Shown here: in pieces, positions 1-8,088 of the stretch | How the letters are laid out: each line of letters opens with the position of its first letter | Position numbering within the stretch: position 1 is the stretch's first letter | Assembly: GCA_031279515.1 (NCBI GenBank) | Contig: JAITII010000100.1 | Span: forward strand, 1 to 64,000 | DNA: 64,000 nt | Direction: 5' to 3' | DNA from: Deltaproteobacteria bacterium | Lineage (GTDB): Bacteria; Desulfobacterota; Desulfarculia; Adiutricales; Adiutricaceae | The notes under the pieces: model-generated | The model's database searches: none | Seen by the model: only the letters and a program-made list of their open reading frames with translations | What the model was told of the DNA's origin: nothing | Program-made: the position numbers and the translations under genes

Positions 1-532
1 CTAGAAAGATCCAGTCCTTGCTTTCCTGGAGGCTTATCATGGTATTTAGTATTTCCAATAGAGAGTTCAAATAGAGGTTTAAATCTGAGGAGTCTTCTTC
101 ATCCCCGCCCTGCCACAGGTTGAGGACGCATCTGGACTGCTCTAACATGCTCATTAAGAGCTGCAGGGCCTCCAGAAAGTTCAAGAAATACTCATTGGCC
201 TCTACCTCGTCACCCAAGCGGAAGCTCTCCACTATCTTGGGGAGGGCTTCTTGTAAGGTGTTAAGGTACTCAGGTCCAGTCTTTAAGAAGTTTAAGCCCA
301 CATCCTCTAGGGTCAAGGTGCCCAGGATCAGGGTATCTATGGAACCCCTTAGAACCTCCAGGGCGGCGTGGGGTACCTCCTCGGAGTAGGGAAGACCGTT
401 TAAAACCACGCTGGTTATTATCCTGCCATTGGTCTTGGGGTGCTCCAAAAGGGATAGGAGGATCTCTTCTAGATTTTCTCCTGTAACCTCATTGGCCTTA
501 AGTTCCTCACCATCTATTACAAGCTGTTCCAT
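1..532 (-). CDS. Hypothetical protein, partial (C-terminus beyond window)
   Basis: An open frame runs from an ATG at 532-530 leftwards off the window edge, giving 177 codons. The start is supported by an AAGGAG ribosome site seven bases upstream. The protein begins MEQLVIDGEELKANEV and is acidic, Leu-rich and probably all-helical, with no signal peptide, membrane segment or motif that I recognise. It is divergent from the cpoB-like gene at 990, with 457 bases between them. The function is unknown; the clean start and codon use make it a real gene. Confidence 0.75.
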   Translation of the reverse strand, partial: MEQLVIDGEELKANEVTGENLEEILLSLLEHPKTNGRIITSVVLNGLPYSEEVPHAALEVLRGSIDTLILGTLTLEDVGLNFLKTGPEYLNTLQEALPKIVESFRLGDEVEANEYFLNFLEALQLLMSMLEQSRCVLNLWQGGDEEDSSDLNLYLNSLLEILNTMISLQESKDWIFL

Positions 533-989
533 GCCAAAACTCCTTTTTAATACTGCCGTTTTGCTGCCCTAACGAGTTAGGCCAAAGCTTACTTCCTGCC
601 TTGCAAGATGGGTGCCAGGAAAAAATATCCCTCTTCTTTGGGTATGCCTCTACTATTAGCAAAGTGAGGTTCGCCCATTACTAGTATCGGACGGGCGCTC
701 TCAAATCTTAAAAGTGCGCTGTATCTATGGAATTACTCGAGATTGACCTAAAAGATTGCATTACAAGCCAGCTTAGTAGTAGCCTTTTTCTGCTAAATCA
801 GGGCTAATTTTGGGGCTAATTTCTGGGCTAATTTCGGGGTTGGGGGCCTTAGCCCAAAGGCGCTAGTAAAAAGAGGCAATATGTAAAAGAAATTTGCAAT
901 TTTTGCGCCATTATGTTAAAAAAACTCACTAATCTAGTGGTTTTGGCCCTTAAAAAGCTTATCTATTTTGTGTAATAGGGGTATTTTTA
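533..989. other. Intergenic spacer between divergent genes
   Basis: This is AT-rich and contains no open frame of note. It must hold promoters for both flanking genes, but I cannot pick a convincing hexamer pair. The only structure I see is the 12-bp-period repeat at 801-834. Confidence 0.6.
801..834. repeat. Three copies of GGGCTAATTT with 12-bp period
   Basis: GGGCTAATTT occurs at 801-810, 813-822 and 825-834. It is a short tandem repeat in noncoding DNA, probably made by replication slippage. It resembles other 12-13 bp period arrays in the spacers of this window (36418-36470, 56685-56732). Confidence 0.7.
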
Positions 990-1889
990 ATGATTTTCCG
1001 CAAATTTATTCCAGCTGTCTTTTCTTTGGCTCTGGGACTTATGGTGTGCGCCTGCAGCGGCAGTGGCATAAGCGTAGGAAATACCTCCCTGGAAAGGGAG
1101 GTTGCCATGTTGCGGCAGGAAGTGGCTGATTTGAAAGACCAGGGGCGAGGCGGTGCGGGAGCTGGAGGAGGTACGCTGCAGATGCGTCAGGAGATAGACT
1201 CCATGCGGACTTCCATTCAACGCTTAAATGAGAGCGTTGAGACGGCGTCCTTGGGAGGACTTACCATCCGCCAGCAATTGGAGTTTCTCTCAGCCAGGCT
1301 GGACCGCCTGGAAAAGAGGGCCAATCTTCCTCCCTTGAGTCCTGATATCGTAGCCCCCACTGCCTTAAGTCCGGAAGTGCCGGTCTTAGCTACCCCACCA
1401 GTGGCCCCCGGGGCCCAGGGGCCTCCCTTAGCGCCCCAGGCCCAAGATGGTCCCATCCAGACAGGACCCCCAGTAGTTGCGGGCCCCAGCGGAGAAGTGC
1501 CCCAGGTCCCGCCTCCGGTTGCGCCCCCTTCAGCTTACGACCAGGGAAAAGCGCTCTTTGACCAGAAGAATTACGCAGCTGCACTAGGCCTCTTTAGGGA
1601 ATACCTTGCCGCAGAACCCTCTGGCTCCCAGGCAGCAGCGGCGCAATTTTACATAGGAGAATGCCTCTACTTTCAAAACCAGTTTGAAGACGCCATCTTG
1701 GAGTACCAAGTGGTGGTCTCCGGGTATCCCAAAAATAGCCTGGTCTCCAACGCCCTTTTAAAGCAGGGGCTCTCATTCCAGGCCGTGGGAGACAATTCCT
1801 CAGCTAAGATCCTCTACCAGAAAGTGGTGCGCGATTACCCCAATAGCTACTCAGCTGGGGTGGCCAGAGAGCGCCTTAAGACCATGTAA
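990..1889 (+). CDS. cpoB: CpoB/YbgF-like periplasmic TPR protein
   Basis: The 299-residue protein has an N-terminal signal with a lipobox-like end (MVCAC, Cys about residue 23), a coiled-coil trimerisation segment at about 30-115, a Pro/Ala-rich linker at about 115-175 and tandem TPR repeats at about 180-297. This is the architecture of CpoB (YbgF), which links Tol-Pal and outer-membrane constriction to septal peptidoglycan synthesis. The lipoprotein-type signal differs from the cleavable signal of E. coli CpoB but is seen in other groups. No tol or pal gene is adjacent, so the gene is alone; it is followed at once by a strong terminator. A general TPR lipoprotein is the alternative. Confidence 0.75.
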   Translation: MIFRKFIPAVFSLALGLMVCACSGSGISVGNTSLEREVAMLRQEVADLKDQGRGGAGAGGGTLQMRQEIDSMRTSIQRLNESVETASLGGLTIRQQLEFLSARLDRLEKRANLPPLSPDIVAPTALSPEVPVLATPPVAPGAQGPPLAPQAQDGPIQTGPPVVAGPSGEVPQVPPPVAPPSAYDQGKALFDQKNYAAALGLFREYLAAEPSGSQAAAAQFYIGECLYFQNQFEDAILEYQVVVSGYPKNSLVSNALLKQGLSFQAVGDNSSAKILYQKVVRDYPNSYSAGVARERLKTM

Positions 1890-1907
1890 TTTAGCTTTCC
1901 TTTAAAG

Positions 1908-1940
1908 CCCTGCCTTGATACCCCCAAGGCAGGGTTTTTT
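1908..1940 (+). terminator. Rho-independent terminator after cpoB
   Basis: A 10-bp perfect stem (CCCTGCCTTG with CAAGGCAGGG) has a 7-base loop and is followed by six T residues. It lies 18 bases after the cpoB stop codon. Confidence 0.9.
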
Positions 1941-2397
1941 AGCTTAAATTAGTTTTTTTAACTCTGAAAAGCCCCCCCCTTTAGCTTTTAAGGGCCCTTG
2001 CCTCTTTGGTAGACCCTTTAGCCCTTAAGCTATCTCCCCAACTTGTGGGAAAAATATGGTATTATGCGGTTTGCGGGGTCCTCTCGCACCTTAGAGCTCA
2101 AAACCCTTAATTATCCTACTTGAAGCAAAGTTTCTCAGATACACCCAGATTATAGTGGAGTAAAATTTCTAAGTTATCTAAATATTGTATAAACACCATT
2201 AAGCTACAATTTTGAAGCCCTTTCGCCCTTTCTTATTTCGGCTCTTTAGGATTATGCTGCACTTTTGGGGACTAAGTGCCCAAAAGATTGGGAGCGTTTG
2301 ATAAGCTTTGGCGTAAGTGCTATAATTAAAAAGTAAAATCCTGTTCTCTCCATTAAATCCCACCTAGGTGGGAGGTAAGTTTTTTTGGGAGATCTAA
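1941..2397. other. Intergenic spacer with a promoter near its end
   Basis: There is no coding potential. The spacer holds the sigma-70-type promoter described at 2298-2326; nothing else stands out. Confidence 0.6.
2298..2326 (+). promoter_or_regulatory. Sigma-70-type promoter of the signalling operon
   Basis: TTGATA at 2298-2303, a 17-base spacer, then a perfect TATAAT at 2321-2326 preceded by TGC, which makes an extended -10. It lies about 70 bases upstream of the receiver gene at 2398 and reads towards it. Confidence 0.75.
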
Positions 2398-2805
2398 ATG
2401 GCTCAGCAGCAGACAACTGGAAAGATATGGGAAGGCAAATCCGTGCTGGTGGTGGACGACTATCAGGCGGTACGCAAGACCATTAAAGAACTTTTTGCCA
2501 CCATGGGGCTTAAGGTCACAGAGGCCGGAAACGGCGTCGAGGCCTTAGAAGTCCTTTCCAAGGCAAAAGTGGACCTCGTCATCTCGGACCTGGTCATGGC
2601 GGAGATGGATGGTTTTGAGCTCACCGAGACTATGAAAAATAATCCCAAGTACCGCGCCATCCCTGTGGTTATCCTATCTACTCATGCTGATATCAAGTAT
2701 ATTTTTAAGGCCCTGCGCTTAGGGGCAGACGACTACTTAATTAAGCCCCCCACGGCACAGATGGTCACTATAGTTTTGGCCAGGGTATTCGATCATGTCT
2801 GGTAA
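2398..2805 (+). CDS. CheY-like single-domain response regulator
   Basis: The 135-residue protein is a stand-alone receiver domain. The acidic pair is D20-D21, the phospho-acceptor is D64 (motif ISDLVM), the switch Thr/Ser is at about S94-T95 and the conserved Lys is K116 (IKPP). It has no output domain, so like CheY or Spo0F it should act by protein contact or phosphotransfer. Its last 11 bases overlap the start of the CheA-like kinase gene, so the two are translationally coupled and the kinase is the obvious phosphodonor. The start follows a short purine-rich stretch (GGGAG). It is the first gene of an operon running to 6497. Confidence 0.88.
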   Translation: MAQQQTTGKIWEGKSVLVVDDYQAVRKTIKELFATMGLKVTEAGNGVEALEVLSKAKVDLVISDLVMAEMDGFELTETMKNNPKYRAIPVVILSTHADIKYIFKALRLGADDYLIKPPTAQMVTIVLARVFDHVW

Positions 2806-4972
2806 TGATGTCCAGAAAACCGCCCTGGAACCGAAAGCCGACGCCCCTAAGGGGGGAGGACCGCCGGAACTGGACCGCATGGCGGTAAAGATTTCCCACC
2901 TGGATAGGCTTTTAGGCCTAACAGGGGAAATTATCATCTCGGCTTCCAATATCTCTATCCTCCAGCGCCACCTTTCCACCTCCACAGTGAATATTGACAA
3001 AAATTCCATGGAGATGATAAAGAATGTGGCCTTGACCACCAACCGCATCTCCTCGGATCTCCACCACTTGGTCATGGACATCCGGATGGTGCCTATTAAA
3101 GAGACCTTCTTAAGGTTCAGGCGCCTGGTGAGGGACCTGGCGAAAAAACGGGGCCGCCAGGTGAACTTTGAGCTGGTGGGCGAAGATACCCTAGTGGATA
3201 AGACTGTAGCTGAGCGCCTCTACGAGCCCTTGGCCCATCAGATCCGCAATGCCATAGACCACGGCTTAGAGGACCCCTTAGAAAGGAAGCATGTAGGAAA
3301 GCCGCCTGTTGGGCAACTAGTCTTGACGGCTTACAAGAAGGAAGGCTATACCTACGTCTCTGTTAAAGACGACGGCCACGGCTTAGATGAGGCCAGGATC
3401 CGCCAAGTGGCGGTGGAAAAAGGCTTCCTGCCGCCTGCGGCGGCACAGGCCATAAAGGCCCAGGAATGCTGGAACCTAATTATGCTCCCGGGCTTTTCCA
3501 CCACAGCCGAGGCCACAGAGATCTCTGGCCGGGGCGTGGGCATGGATGTGGTTAAAAGTACTGTGGAGAACCTGGGCGGGGAGATCATCATAGAGACCGC
3601 CCCGGGTAAAGGTACTACCTTTACCTATAAGATACCCCAGCTTTCGGCGGTAAATATTACAGATGCCTTGATTATCCGCTCAGGGGAGAGCTTTTACGCG
3701 GTACCCATTGGAAATGTGGTGGCCACCCAGTCCTGTGATATCAAAGACATCCATACCACCATGGAGCGCACCGAATCCATCACCTATCTGGGTACCATAG
3801 TCCCCTTGTACGATCTAAGGGGCCTTTTGACGGGTAATCCCCTGGAAAATACCGAGTTTGAAGATTACCTGCCGGTAATTATCATAGACGCTAAAAATGG
3901 TCGCCTGGCCTTAAAGGTCTCGGAATTTATTAGGCCCCAGAAGCTAGTCTTGATCCCCTTGCCTGAGATCTTCTCCGTGAGGGGAGTTGCAGGTACCACC
4001 ATCTTAGGCGGCAGCCAATTGGGTATGGTCTTAGACCCCTTTGACCTTATTGCCATGTCTACTGGGAGGATCCTAGATGCTGCAGATGGGAGCTTCATGG
4101 ATCATTCATCCTTATTGGGGCCAGACGAGGAAGAGGTGACGCCGGCTCCAACTGCGCCTACCACCCCAGAAGGAGAGGCGGCATCTCATCCGGCCGAAGC
4201 TCCTGTCCCCAGGCCCCAGGAGATGATGGACGAGTCCATGGCCGAGGAATTCTTCGTAGAGATCCAGAACATCCTAAACGATCTAAATGAGGAGATCTTT
4301 CAGCTGGAAAAGGACCCCGAAAATATCCGCCGGGTCAATACCATCTTTAGGCATTTTCATTCCATCAAGGGCAATTTCATCATGACAGGATTTACCAATG
4401 TGGGCACCTTTGTCCACGAGGTGGAGACGGTCTTAGACCAGGTGAGGGAAAAAGAGCTCAAGGTGGACCAGAATGTAATTGACCTCCTCTTGGATGCAGT
4501 CAAGAACATGGAACACGGGATCTCAGAGATCCGGGCCGGCCGGGGCTACGAGGTGCAGGACGCTGACCTTTTGGCGGAACTGGCCCGCTACAAGAAGACC
4601 GAGACCAGGGAAAAGGCCGCCTCCGAGGAGCCCGATGATGGAAACTTCCACCTATCTTCCCTAGGCTCTATCCTGTACTTTTCTAAGATAAATACCCCAG
4701 GTACCAAGGTCTATCAGTCCATGTTTAAGATAGGTCCTTCCTTTCAAGAGATCTCCCTTGTGGCCTACCTTATTGTGAAAAGGATAGTCCTTTTGGGCGA
4801 TCTTATCGATACAGTACCCAGCTTAGACAAGATTGAAAAGGGATTGGCGACAGAAAAGCTCAAAGTCATGTTCGCCTCCACCCATTCCCTAGACGAGGTC
4901 AACGCCTTTTGTGAAAAGCAGCTAAAGCGCTTCTACAACGTCACTGAATACGAAAATTTACCAATTGAATAA
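2795..4972 (+). CDS. CheA-like histidine kinase with C-terminal HPt domain
   Basis: The 725-residue protein begins where CheA would have its dimerisation domain: P3-like helices at about 30-105, then an HATPase domain at about 120-280 with N-box N152 (HQIRNAIDHG) and G-boxes (DDGHGLD, GRGVGMD). A CheW-like domain follows at about 283-425, then a Pro/Ala linker, an HPt domain at about 478-600 with the phospho-His H522 in HSIKG, and a region at 610-725 that resembles a CheA P2-type response-regulator-binding fold. Canonical CheA has the HPt (P1) and P2 at the N-terminus, so the order here is permuted. No chemoreceptor, cheR, cheB or flagellar gene is in the window, so a non-chemotactic pathway is likely. 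Domain calls are by eye. Confidence 0.85.
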   Translation: MSGNDVQKTALEPKADAPKGGGPPELDRMAVKISHLDRLLGLTGEIIISASNISILQRHLSTSTVNIDKNSMEMIKNVALTTNRISSDLHHLVMDIRMVPIKETFLRFRRLVRDLAKKRGRQVNFELVGEDTLVDKTVAERLYEPLAHQIRNAIDHGLEDPLERKHVGKPPVGQLVLTAYKKEGYTYVSVKDDGHGLDEARIRQVAVEKGFLPPAAAQAIKAQECWNLIMLPGFSTTAEATEISGRGVGMDVVKSTVENLGGEIIIETAPGKGTTFTYKIPQLSAVNITDALIIRSGESFYAVPIGNVVATQSCDIKDIHTTMERTESITYLGTIVPLYDLRGLLTGNPLENTEFEDYLPVIIIDAKNGRLALKVSEFIRPQKLVLIPLPEIFSVRGVAGTTILGGSQLGMVLDPFDLIAMSTGRILDAADGSFMDHSSLLGPDEEEVTPAPTAPTTPEGEAASHPAEAPVPRPQEMMDESMAEEFFVEIQNILNDLNEEIFQLEKDPENIRRVNTIFRHFHSIKGNFIMTGFTNVGTFVHEVETVLDQVREKELKVDQNVIDLLLDAVKNMEHGISEIRAGRGYEVQDADLLAELARYKKTETREKAASEEPDDGNFHLSSLGSILYFSKINTPGTKVYQSMFKIGPSFQEISLVAYLIVKRIVLLGDLIDTVPSLDKIEKGLATEKLKVMFASTHSLDEVNAFCEKQLKRFYNVTEYENLPIE

Positions 4973-4992
4973 ATAACACCCAGAGATGCACC

Positions 4993-5904
4993 ATGAGCGC
5001 TACCGTATTATTTTTTATTGCCGATGAGGCCCTCCGAGACAAGCTTAGGGGCTATTTAGAAGGGGAAAAATTTACCCTCTTGGAAGCCGCCTTACCAATA
5101 GAGCCAAGGGAAACCCCAGGTGAGCTGGCAGCTAGGCTCATCAAGGATAAACCGGACATAGTGGTCATGGACTACATCCTAGAGGACGCCTATAGTGTCA
5201 AGGTCCTCCAGGAGGCCATAGATATAAAACCCGCGGTGAACTTTGTCTTTGTAGAGCAGGGCACGGTAGACATGGAAAACGTCATGATGGCGTTTAATGA
5301 GGGGGTCAGGGGCTTTATTAGGAAGAACGTGAGCGGGCCGGCTTTTATTAATATCCTCTCTAGGGCTTACGCAGGGCCTTCCCGCTTTCGCCCTGTCCTT
5401 CTGGATGAAAAGGCCAGGGAGGATGAGATCCAGCGCCTGGGCCAAAAGCTCTCTAAAAAGAATGTGCACCTTTCCAGTGCTCAGAAGCTAATAAATTACC
5501 TCTTGGTTACCCCCCTTAATATGCAGCCCAGAAGGGTCCTAGTCTTATCTGACTCAGGCTACCAAAGGGAGCTCTTAAAGAAGATCCTAGAGGACTCCAA
5601 CTTCATAGTGAATACTGCAGCCACCATAGAAGAGGCCTTGGGCATCATGAATGCGGAAAAACCCCGCATCATTATAAGCGACTATGGTTTGGAAGACGGC
5701 AAGACCGGGGTAGACTTCTGCCGCGAGGTGAAGTTTGTCCAAAAATACGGCCCCTGTTACTTCGTGGTCTGTACAGCCGGGGAAGATAAATTGCCCCTTA
5801 TCATGGCACCTGGCAATGGGGTGGACGACTGTATCCTGAAACCCTCCACAGACAGTTCCATCTCTGAATTCATAGCCAGGGTCTCCTTGGGCCTCATCCT
5901 TTAA
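4993..5904 (+). CDS. Double receiver-domain protein
   Basis: The 303-residue protein has two receiver-like domains and no recognisable output domain. The first spans about residues 1-125 with candidate phospho-Asp D60 (VVMDYI); its usual N-terminal acidic pair is weak (ADEALRD). The second spans about 178-300 with D230 (IISDYG) and Lys in ILKPS. A helical linker at about 135-175 joins them. It lies 20 bases after the CheA-like gene and ends two bases before the next gene, so it is in the same operon. A phosphorelay intermediate or phosphate sink for the kinase is plausible; this is inference. Confidence 0.8.
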   Translation: MSATVLFFIADEALRDKLRGYLEGEKFTLLEAALPIEPRETPGELAARLIKDKPDIVVMDYILEDAYSVKVLQEAIDIKPAVNFVFVEQGTVDMENVMMAFNEGVRGFIRKNVSGPAFINILSRAYAGPSRFRPVLLDEKAREDEIQRLGQKLSKKNVHLSSAQKLINYLLVTPLNMQPRRVLVLSDSGYQRELLKKILEDSNFIVNTAATIEEALGIMNAEKPRIIISDYGLEDGKTGVDFCREVKFVQKYGPCYFVVCTAGEDKLPLIMAPGNGVDDCILKPSTDSSISEFIARVSLGLIL

Positions 5905-5906
5905 AG

Positions 5907-6497
5907 ATGGATGAAGGCTTTCGCCATTCTAGGGCCTTTGATAGGATCTGGCGGCTTGTTGCCCTCTTTGTCCTTTGCGGCCTGGTCTATTATTTTAGCT
6001 TTGACAATGGCCGTCAGACCTCCAAGGCCCAGATGCAAAGGCTCATGGCGGACAATGATTCCTTGCGCACCCAGCTTGAATTACAATCCAAAGAGATTGA
6101 CGACCTAAGGCGGCAGAGGAACCAGTTCCAAGAGGAGCTAGCCAGAAGCGAAAGTGCTGCCTATGAGGCCCAAGAGCCCCCAGAGGCTAGCCCGGGAGCT
6201 AGTGCCATAGATGCCCAGAGCACAGGGGAAAATGCCCTGGAAATTACCCGCCTGCAGCTAAGATCCGACGAAAATAAGCTAATTTTAGATAGCCAGGTGC
6301 TCCTTAGCCTAGGCAATATTGATATCGCTGACGAGTCCGTTTTGGTCCGTATCCATTATCTGGATACGGATAGGCGGGAGACCCGCACCATGGAAGGGGG
6401 CGATAGCTTCATGATAACTAGAGGTGAGGCCAGCTATAGGCTCATCCTAGATAAGCTAACGGGTACTCTTGCCACCTTTCTTCTTATTAGCTCCTAA
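5907..6497 (+). CDS. Membrane-anchored coiled-coil protein, unknown function
   Basis: The 196-residue protein has one transmembrane segment at about residues 14-31 (RLVALFVLCGLVYYFSF), a coiled coil at about 42-80, an Ala/Pro/Ser linker and a C-terminal beta-rich domain at about 110-196. The topology suggests that the C-terminal part is periplasmic. It is the last gene of the signalling operon and starts two bases after the previous stop. I do not recognise the C-terminal domain. Its position suggests a sensor or effector partner of the CheA-like kinase, but nothing in the sequence proves that. Confidence 0.7.
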   Translation: MDEGFRHSRAFDRIWRLVALFVLCGLVYYFSFDNGRQTSKAQMQRLMADNDSLRTQLELQSKEIDDLRRQRNQFQEELARSESAAYEAQEPPEASPGASAIDAQSTGENALEITRLQLRSDENKLILDSQVLLSLGNIDIADESVLVRIHYLDTDRRETRTMEGGDSFMITRGEASYRLILDKLTGTLATFLLISS

Positions 6498-7055
6498 GGG
6501 ATTTTTCCCATCAGCCCATTTCTAAGCTTCTTTTAATAGCTTGGGCACTTATTGTAACCTCCTTCTATAATAGCTTGGGTAGCTTTTGAAGATACAAAAG
6601 CCGCTTCTTACATTAAGGATGTTGGCTTTTTAAAAGAAAATAATTTAATTCAAAAATTAGGCCCTTGGTAGTTTTTGGCTGATTCAAGCTTTAGGTATTT
6701 GCAAGCCGCTTTTAAATGTGCTTGTCCTATCCTATCCTCATCCTGGGGCTATCCTAGAAAGAAATCCAGAAAAGGGAGCCAGTGGGAAAAAACTAGAAAA
6801 ATTTGACATTACCTGCGAAATTGGTTAAAGTACAGGCTAAGAAAAAAGGGAAAATTTATATCTACCTGCTTAATATGTAAATATATAGCAAAATACTTTT
6901 GTTTATGCTATCATTTTACAATTTAGGCTATCATAAAAAATTTTTTTATCCTTCATATAAAATTAACATAATCATAAGCTATATTAGTACGACATTTTTT
7001 GGCTTTTTTTAAAAAACCAGAGCCAGTGATAGTATTTTGATGCAAGGGAGACAAT
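6498..7055. other. AT-rich intergenic spacer
   Basis: There is no open frame, RNA gene or clear terminator. Two GCTATCAT copies occur near 6908 and 6929. The promoter of the MaoC gene must lie here, but no convincing hexamer pair was found. Confidence 0.5.
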
Positions 7056-7472
7056 ATGCCCCGATTAAAGGATATGCGGATAGGAGACAGTGCTGAAAAA
7101 GAGGTCTTGGTCTCAGATGAGCTGGTTAGCGCATTTGCAGAGCTGACGGATGATACCAATCCTATTCATACCGATGAGGGGTATGCCGCCAAAAGCTTTT
7201 TTGGCAGAAGAGTGGCACATGGCATGTTGCCTGCAGCATTCTTCGGGACTCTCCTGGGGACTATGTTGCCTGGACCTGGCACTATCTATCTCTACCAAGG
7301 ATTGGAATTCAAGGCCCCGGTCTTCATTGGGGACAGTATTACCGTAAAGGTGGAAATAACCGAGATAGTGGAAAGGCTGGGGAAAATTACTCTCCGCACA
7401 ACGGCTAAAAAAAATGGGGAAATTTTAATAGATGGAAAGGCTGCTATACTCTTTAGACCTATTGAGAATTAG
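7056..7472 (+). CDS. MaoC-like (R)-specific enoyl-CoA hydratase
   Basis: The 138-residue protein is a single hot-dog fold of the MaoC/PhaJ family. The hydratase-2 catalytic pair is visible as D33 and H38 in DDTNPIHTD, followed by the glycine-rich RVAHGML segment. The family hydrates trans-2-enoyl-CoA to (R)-3-hydroxyacyl-CoA. The length matches PhaJ. The start follows AGGGAG at normal spacing. It stands alone, so the substrate (beta-oxidation, polyester or anaerobic acyl-CoA metabolism) cannot be told from context. It could also be a fatty-acid-type dehydratase. Confidence 0.85.
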   Translation: MPRLKDMRIGDSAEKEVLVSDELVSAFAELTDDTNPIHTDEGYAAKSFFGRRVAHGMLPAAFFGTLLGTMLPGPGTIYLYQGLEFKAPVFIGDSITVKVEITEIVERLGKITLRTTAKKNGEILIDGKAAILFRPIEN

Positions 7473-8088
7473 CCTCCTCTGTGCATTTTGTAGGGTCCCT
7501 GTACAAGCTATTTTGTATTGTTAGCGCAGCAAGCTAACAATTCTAGCAAAAATTTTTTTAATATCCCAGCTTTTATCTTGATTTTTGTCTAAAGGTTGTG
7601 TATTTTACACTATAAAATGATGAAATTGTAAAAGCTAAGGGCTTAAAAGCGCCGGGAAATACTTTTGACATGCAGTGCCTTTGAGACGATATCTTCCATT
7701 TCGCATGGCTAGAGGAAAGACAGCATGTTTTTCAAGCAAAGGCTATTGAAGATTGAAGTGAGCTTCCCGCAGGAATAGCTAAAAATTTGTATTTTATTAG
7801 TAGACTTAGCCGCTTTGCATCAATATTTAGGGCTTTTGCTATAAGCCCCAAAGAGATGTTTTGCGGCCAAAAAATGGAAAATGGAGAAAATCCACTGTTT
7901 ACATTAGCAGCCCTAAAAGCTTGGAATAATCGAAAAAAATTTTTACGGTTCAATAAAAATGGGTATCTTAGGAAGTATTCTATTATTTAACTATACTGTA
8001 TCGGTTCATAATGGAAACAAATATTTACAAAATTCAATAAAAAGTCATTATAATTGTAATTAACGTTCTAGGCGAGAGGTAGTAAGTA
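7473..8088. other. AT-rich spacer upstream of transposase
   Basis: It contains only a weak 67-codon frame (7787-7990) without a ribosome site or family resemblance, which I reject. I see no terminal inverted repeat that would mark the left end of an insertion sequence. Confidence 0.5.

Noticed and set aside
1217-1776. Minus-strand frames inside cpoB
   Set aside because: They are shadows of a well-supported gene with codon bias in the plus frame; the same applies to the opposite-strand frames in the dcw genes.
7787-7990. 67-codon plus-strand frame as a small gene
   Set aside because: It has no ribosome site, biased AT-rich composition and no family resemblance.
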